Positions 58,208-64,000 of a stretch of DNA of 64,000 bases are shown in pieces. Under the pieces are notes generated by a model. The model saw only the letters and a program-made list of their open reading frames with translations. It was not told where the DNA came from and did no database searches. The DNA is taken from assembly GCA_027946555.1 (NCBI GenBank), contig JAPEVC010000131.1:39963-103962 (forward strand), given 5' to 3'. The position numbers and the translations under genes are program-made. The stretch's first letter is position 1; every line of letters starts with the position of its first letter. The DNA comes from Gnomoniopsis sp. IMI 355080. Taxonomy: Eukaryota; Ascomycota; Sordariomycetes; Diaporthales; Gnomoniaceae.

Positions 58208-61161
58208 GATGACCAATATCGAAAGGGTAGAAGTCCTCGCCGACTATATCGTGACGTTAGATTTGCTGTGAGATTGGAGATATTGATCTAGATAGGGTGG
58301 CACCGTACGCGGACTTTTGCGAGGCAAATGACGAGCCAAGAGAAGGGAAGGTAAACGAGGAATGGCAAAGCACGGTCTATATGTAAAAGGGCACAGATCT
58401 ACAGAGGTTTTCGTTCGAACCTCGTCCCAAAGTTTAGACGGGGAACAACAACACGAGGCGGGAATGTAGCGTCAGGAATGTAAGAGTGACTTCTCCGGAC
58501 GTGTGTTTACTATACACGGGAATGTACTCCGCGTGCCCGCGTCCCATTCCGATCTCCTTTTTCCGCACTACACAAAAGGGATGACCCGGAAGATGTAGTC
58601 GAAATCCAGAACATGCAAGGAAGAAACTGTGGCAAGCCCAGAATGGAACACTGTCAGTCGAGGCGCACGGGCAAAACGACCCATCTTGTTCCGCGGCAGA
58701 GACAGATCTGACAGCTGCAGCTTGTGTGTGGGTCTTCCCACCACCACACAGCCGGGAGGGACGTGTCCACGGTACGGGAAAGGAAGGAAAAAAAAAAAAC
58801 TTCATCAAAACCCTTGCTCAAACCTTCAGTTCTGAGCGTGACAAGGTCGCACCACTGCCGATGACGTAGTGAGGTTGGACATGGCCCGTCTGCATCAGAA
58901 ACATCGCCTACCTCAGCAAAAGCAAGTTGTTGGTAGAGGGGTCGAGGGCCTCGAGAAGGGTTCAAGGGCGCGGTCCCCGCGCGAATGTCTTGCCTACAAC
59001 ATTTCCTCGCGCTCAGGAAAATCTGGGGCCGAGTCTCAGGTTCTCAGCGATGAGGGAGAACGGGACCATCATCCCTTGGAAGAGGCTCGTCACTGAACAG
59101 CCTAGATAATTGGACCCGAGCGCTGAGACATTTTCTCAGAGGTAGACCCTGATCTCAACGTCCGGACCGGCTGGCAACTGGATAAATTCCGGAAAAGCTG
59201 CGGAGTGGCCGTTGTCGAGATATTTTTATGAGCATAATCCTTAAGGCCTAGGCCCTGTATAACTTGGCAAAGACTCCAAAAGAGACCTGCCTCTTGTAAG
59301 CTTCCGACGTATCCATTCCGTCCCGTGACACCCAGAATCTGCTTTGCTGAGCCGCCGTGAAACTCCAAGACTGGGAGACTGCGATTCTGGCCAGGTGCAG
59401 ACCCACGTGCAGCCGCCAACAAACGGAAGCCATCCGTGGATCCGTCTCTTGAGGCTGCGCACTCATCCCAGGGCACTTCGCATAGCGGGATGAGGCTGTC
59501 GACGGATATCTACATCCGAGAAGAGGAGGCAGATTCTGCAGTCTCACTTTCTGTACTCACTAGTGTTTCCGGCCTCTTTCGGGGAAGAATAAGCTGGTGA
59601 TATAGGGGATATGGTTAGTCTGGGTAGTGTCGAGTTAGTTGTCTGCATAAAAACCCCCCAACTAATGCACCTCTCCTCGGCAAAGGAGTGTTTTCACACA
59701 GCACGCTAGCTGATGCAGCGAGTTCTCATATTGGAATCGTTCATGTTTCCATGTTTGATCTTTTCCCCTCGGCGCCGCCATCTGCAGGCTTCCCGCCCTT
59801 TGTTCTGCAAGAATTGCCGTGGTCCTTGAAGACAAGTCGAATATGACGATGCTTACCGGGCCTTCCAGTCCGCTGCCGAAGAAAGAGGCGAAAAAAAAAG
59901 AGGGTGACCGCCTTCTTGCATGCCTAGATCCATTCGACTTGCCTCATCTTGCGTCGTGCTAAGACGGGTGGTGACAGGATCGAATGCTGCCCCGCCTCTA
60001 GACCTCAAAGAACGTCGAAGTGTGTTTGCTAAGCAACCAATGCCGTTTGTTGCGTGCCATTGGACTCGAGAGTCTCGTGATTGCAGAAAAACATATGACT
60101 GGACAACATTCCAATCTCTCGGGTCTGCTCAGCGCGGCTGAGTGGTGACGTCCTGAGCACGTCTGGTTCCGCGAGTGAGATATGGAGAACGGAAACCCGA
60201 AATACCTATGACAAAAGGAAACGAGAGAAAAAATAAAGAGGAAGAAGAAGAACGAATGTAAACAAAGCAGCGGGGCCGGACAGACATGAGAAGGATTGTC
60301 GGCGACGGTCGATGCAAGGTACATTTTGAGCAGACGCATACACTATGCACTATGCACTCCTGACACTCCATTCTGGCCTGTCGACGTCAAATCGGGAGAG
60401 ACAGAGGCAGCCCACCTTTTCCTTTCTCCTGCATGCTGCAGCTTCTTTGTGTTAAGTGCTTGCTTTCGCACTGCTGCAGAGCCTCCTGCATCTCTCGGCG
60501 CGGGACGGGACAGCTCCCTGCAGGTCCTCGCGGCCACACCAAAAATAAGAAGACTTCGTATGTAAAAGAAAAAGGGTGATGATCTACCGGTGCCGCTCGT
60601 TCTAGTGACCCTCCTCCTCCTCCTTCTCATCCTCCCTAGACAGGGGCCAAACACGGCAGCGGCATCGTGCAGCACCTTGCATACGGTCGGAACAGTATGT
60701 CTTGTTTTGGATAACAGAAATTCTGAGAATTTGTGGCCAGGGCCACGCTCAGTGGGGAGAGAAGAAGTTTCGCCAAAAAAGAAAAAAAGAGCGCCTGTCT
60801 TCTTCTCCAACTCTTACCCCCCCCCCAAAGAACAAGGATGGCTACTTTGCCCAAAGCTAAGCATATGTGTCGTAGAAAAGCAACTGAACAAAATATATTA
60901 GCAGAACATACGATCCTTTGCCCAAAAACCATATACATTACCTACAACAACTAGCGATCGTGCCACTGCACTTTCGGCCCGGGCATTGCTGAACGCTTTG
61001 GCATTTGTGCCAATATATCATTCCCCACCCCGGCCTCTTCTTTCCTGTTCAGCTCACCATCAACGCGCGACTCTCACGGTATTATGGGATGATTTTGGGC
61101 CTTGACGTAAAGTAATTCATATTTCAGTGCTCACGCAGCAAGTAGGTATCACATCTCAACA
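58208..61161. other. Long intergenic region
   Basis: 2.95 kb with no supported gene. It contains several A runs (near 58789-58799, 59891-59899) and purine-rich tracts near 60220-60260. The left end is the promoter of the polyQ protein gene. Confidence 0.45.
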
Positions 61162-62769
61162 TCAAGCCTCCTCCACGCGTCCAGCCCAGAACCACCCCTT
61201 GCCCCTCCTCATCTTCCTCTCCACCTCCCTCTCCTCCAACGGCAACGGACTCTCACCCGCCAACACTGTCCGCCGATGCCAGCTCCCCGAGAACATACCC
61301 CTCGGGTCTGCCTTATCCCGCGCCCGTCTCCACGCATCCAAGTCTTCGCCATACATGTGCTCCACATCTTCCACGGTCACCGTCGCAAAGTTCTTGGCCC
61401 AGTGCGGCTTCCCGCCGAGATCGCGCATCAGCCACTCAAACGCCCGGTAGTAGAGATCGAGACAGGGCGGCTCGAGGTCATAGGGCCGGTACGTCGTCGC
61501 GTTGAGGTAGAGCGTCGGCTCGTCCTTGCACGTCGGGTCGAGGAACGGGCGCTGCTCGATGCCTGTGCCGTCGGTGTTGCCCAAGAAGCGCGAGGTGTCC
61601 GTTACGCGCACCTCGATGGGCGCGTGCACGTACAGGCCCCTGCTGGAGAAGGGAATACCGTGCTCGCAGTAGTCCCTGTCACCCGGCTGAAGGTTGTTCA
61701 GCCAGCAGCTGAGCCTCTTGATCGCCTCGGGGCCCTTGCGCAGCGGGAGAGCCCACTCGTTGACGTACTGGCTGTAGAGACAGTTCATGAGAAGGGCCTT
61801 GCGTTGAGGCTGCACGGCCGAGGTAGTGGAGCCGTTGGCGAAGCCATACTGCATGCCAAACACAAACCATTCCACGGTGGGGAGGATGGACGGGATATAT
61901 TGCGCCACCCATAGTAAATTGTGGTAAACGTAGTAGCCTAGCGCGCCGTCGTACCATGATGATGGCTGGTCGTAATGGTCTTCAGTGGCCATGTTTGCTT
62001 TCCACACCACAGAGCGACGCGTGTACGGGAACCACCAAACGCGCACAAAGTGGCCCGATGTCCACAGCGTCGTGTCCCAGTCGCGAAACATCACTGCGTC
62101 GCTGTCGACGGTCTGGTCCCATTTGAGGCTGTACGCCGGGACTGTCTGGAATTTGATCTCGACAATAATCCCCAGTGCGCCAAGCGATATGAGCGCCGCA
62201 CGGAAGAGCTCATTGTTCTCTGTGCGGCTGGCCGTGCGCACACGCCCGTCAGCGGTGACGATTTTGAGTTCCACGATGGATTGGGAAATCAGGCCGTGCT
62301 CAAGTGAGCTGCCATGTGTGCCGGTCGAGATGACACCTGCTGCAGATTGCTCGTTGATACTGCCCAAATTTGGCATCGCCAGGCCGAGCCGGTCGAGTTC
62401 CTCGCCGAGCTGCCACAGGCGAATGCCCGCTTGGAAGTGAACAATGTTTGTGGAGCGGTCCACATCTAGAATTTCGCGCAGATCGTCTAGATTGATGAGC
62501 CAGGAAGATGTGCATGTGAGGTCTGAGGGTGAGTGGCCAGATCCGGTGGTGGTGATGCGCCGGCGGGATGTGCGAGCAAGGTTGATGGCCTTTTGGACCT
62601 CCGGGACAGACTGCGGGCGGATGTAGAGCTCTGGGCTGCATGTGAAAGTCCTGGCCCACGTCTTGTGGGCGTGGCGCGTGGTGGCGCGAAAGGGGATGTT
62701 GTCGGCCGAGGATTTCTGTATGGCGTCCAGGACGCGCTGGTCGAGGCTGGAGAGGTCTGAGGCGGCCAT
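61162..62769 (-). CDS. ALO1: D-arabinono-1,4-lactone oxidase
   Basis: Last step of D-erythroascorbate synthesis; a flavoprotein of the mitochondrial outer membrane that produces H2O2. Single exon, 535 residues (yeast Alo1 has 526). The covalent-FAD motif is GSGHSPSD with His79, inside an FAD-binding domain of the VAO family (PQSVPEVQKAINLAR, GAGVIS-like AAGVISTGTHGSS). The C-terminal ALO domain shows KPHWAKNFATVTVEDVE, the HWxK flavin contact typical of aldonolactone oxidoreductases, and ends after DPRGMFSG. The hydrophobic stretch WVAQYIPSILPTVEWFVFGM may be the membrane contact. A start at 62769 gives a normal N-terminus. Confidence 0.95.
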   Translation of the reverse strand: MAASDLSSLDQRVLDAIQKSSADNIPFRATTRHAHKTWARTFTCSPELYIRPQSVPEVQKAINLARTSRRRITTTGSGHSPSDLTCTSSWLINLDDLREILDVDRSTNIVHFQAGIRLWQLGEELDRLGLAMPNLGSINEQSAAGVISTGTHGSSLEHGLISQSIVELKIVTADGRVRTASRTENNELFRAALISLGALGIIVEIKFQTVPAYSLKWDQTVDSDAVMFRDWDTTLWTSGHFVRVWWFPYTRRSVVWKANMATEDHYDQPSSWYDGALGYYVYHNLLWVAQYIPSILPTVEWFVFGMQYGFANGSTTSAVQPQRKALLMNCLYSQYVNEWALPLRKGPEAIKRLSCWLNNLQPGDRDYCEHGIPFSSRGLYVHAPIEVRVTDTSRFLGNTDGTGIEQRPFLDPTCKDEPTLYLNATTYRPYDLEPPCLDLYYRAFEWLMRDLGGKPHWAKNFATVTVEDVEHMYGEDLDAWRRARDKADPRGMFSGSWHRRTVLAGESPLPLEEREVERKMRRGKGWFWAGRVEEA

Positions 62770-63927
62770 GGTGAAGGCGTCTTTGAGACTTGGCCTGACC
62801 TGGTTTCTTGATGAGTGAGAGGTCGATCTATGGTAGGGCCGCCTTGAGGATTTTATTTTCTTTCTCGTAGTGCAAGGAGAGTATCCACTTTACCCGAGGA
62901 GGGGGGTATGGTGTTTCGGCGGTGGCCCACTTCTGGGGTTGCGAGTCAGAATTAGAAGCCTCTGTTTGGATGTATGGTGTATCAGATGGGAGGAGCCGGG
63001 ATAAGACCGCCTGATGCTGTAGTTTACAAAAGGGAAAGAGGGGCCTCTCGTTCGATCTTTTTTTTTTTTTTTTGCTATCGCCTGGCCGTCGTCTATGGAT
63101 GTGGCTGGCAGGCGGGTTCGGCGGTCAAGAAGGAGAGAGTTCGAGAGGATGAAATGTCGCACCGATGCAAACGTCTGTGATGTATCTTGGCCCGGATACT
63201 GCCGTCTAATCTGTAGATCTCGTCTGAAAAGCCTCCGAGTGGGTCCAAGCTGTTGATGCTGGGCTGGCTGCTAGCTTACCTCGGCCAGCATGAGAGAACA
63301 GTGTGCCACGAGGGCACGTCTGCGTGAGTGTAAAGTTTTCATGGCGAGTCCGATAACAAGAGCAGCAGGATTTGCCATACGACATGATATTGCGCAAGAC
63401 CGGCGTAACAGATCGATGATTGCTCCATTTTCCATTGTTTGCCCGAAACAGCTAGAGCCATCTCGGGCGGTCAGCCCTGTCAATGTCAGGCCATCCCTGT
63501 CGCAGATCTAGAGAGATAATGCGCGCGGCATTGGTCGATCAGTTGGCAGGGGACAGCTACTATAAGTATGTAAGCGGTCTTCAAACAAAGTCGTCGTCAG
63601 CCCCTATTCGGCAATCGTCTCTTAAAGGTATTGCTGACTGGTAGATGCTGCTGCATCATGTAGGTATACATCTCTTGTTCAGAGAAAGAAAGAAAAAAAA
63701 AGGAGGGGTAAAAAACACACACAAAAAGCACAGATATGTAGCTCATGTAGTGGTAGTATGTCCTGTACGTTACAGTAGCCTTGGAAAGACGATGCCAGGT
63801 GATCCGCGCTCCCGCAGATCGACCGCGCCCCAGCATTGATCTCCTTGGCAAGACGACGACGACAACAACCACCACCAACCTCACAGGTGACGCTACATAT
63901 TTAGTGAGCCTCACCATTTCTTCTACT
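62770..63927. other. Intergenic region before the right-edge gene
   Basis: Left part is the promoter of ALO1. A T run of 16 lies near 63059-63074 and an A run near 63690-63700. No gene supported. Confidence 0.45.
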
Positions 63928-64000
63928 ATGGCTGAACAAACCGTCACTACCAGCAACCCGCCCGTGCCCCGCCCGACTCCCGGCGCTATCACCCTACAGC
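63928..64000 (+). CDS. Possible start of a gene cut by the window edge
   Basis: ATG at 63928 followed by an open frame to the edge (MAEQTVTTSNPPVPRPTPGA..). The composition and start context are plausible, but with 24 codons visible no product can be named. Confidence 0.35.
   Translation, partial: MAEQTVTTSNPPVPRPTPGAITLQ

Noticed and set aside
58405..58425. Minus-strand GAGGTTCGAACG resembling a B box
   Set aside because: The sequence after GGTTCGAA departs from the consensus and no D arm or acceptor stem is found.

Overview
The window is nuclear DNA of a filamentous ascomycete (Pezizomycotina). The genes have short introns, mostly 49-100 nt, with GTRNGT-like donors, CTAAC-type branch sites and YAG acceptors. 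Coding density is moderate, with several 1-4 kb stretches that show no gene. The gene set is typical of the group: an NpgA-type phosphopantetheinyl transferase, an ankyrin/PH/ORD oxysterol-binding protein, a fungal NB-ARC/TPR STAND receptor, an OPT transporter, a GPI-anchored aspartic protease and D-arabinono-lactone oxidase. I recognised no rRNA, tRNA, CRISPR array or intact transposon. Exon limits below come from splice signals and reading-phase arithmetic done by hand; there is no transcript evidence.

Layout. 0-6.5 kb: 3' end of a signal peptide peptidase gene, an F-box-like hypothetical gene and the PPTase, all on +. 7.3-14 kb: an Osh1-type sterol carrier and an O-fucosyltransferase-like membrane protein, both +. 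14.2-17.9 kb: a nine-exon NLR/STAND gene on the - strand, followed by a gene-poor stretch with a small broken Gly-rich relic. 20.3-25 kb: a beta-lactamase/transpeptidase-like gene (+) converging on an OPT transporter (-). 26-32.3 kb: an RBM5/RBM10-like splicing factor (-), molybdopterin synthase large subunit (+) and a yapsin-like aspartic protease (-). 35-43.2 kb: ADE1 (+), RRP40 (-) and SSZ1 (+) sharing a 362-bp divergent promoter, and a C2H2 zinc-finger protein with an N-terminal transmembrane segment (-). 43.2-50.8 kb: gene-poor, with one orphan locus that looks frameshifted. 50.8-63.9 kb: a MOB-family kinase activator (+), an Asterix/UPF0139 homologue (-), a low-complexity polyQ protein (-), ALO1 (-), and the possible start of one more gene at the right edge.

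Working together. Most genes are unrelated housekeeping neighbours, not a cluster. Several act at the ER and in protein maturation (signal peptide peptidase, Asterix, SSZ1, Osh1), which may be coincidence. The least ordinary items are the transmembrane-tethered zinc-finger protein, the complete NLR, and the orphan 46.8-47.5 kb locus. I did not find convincing evidence of a wholly new multi-gene system.
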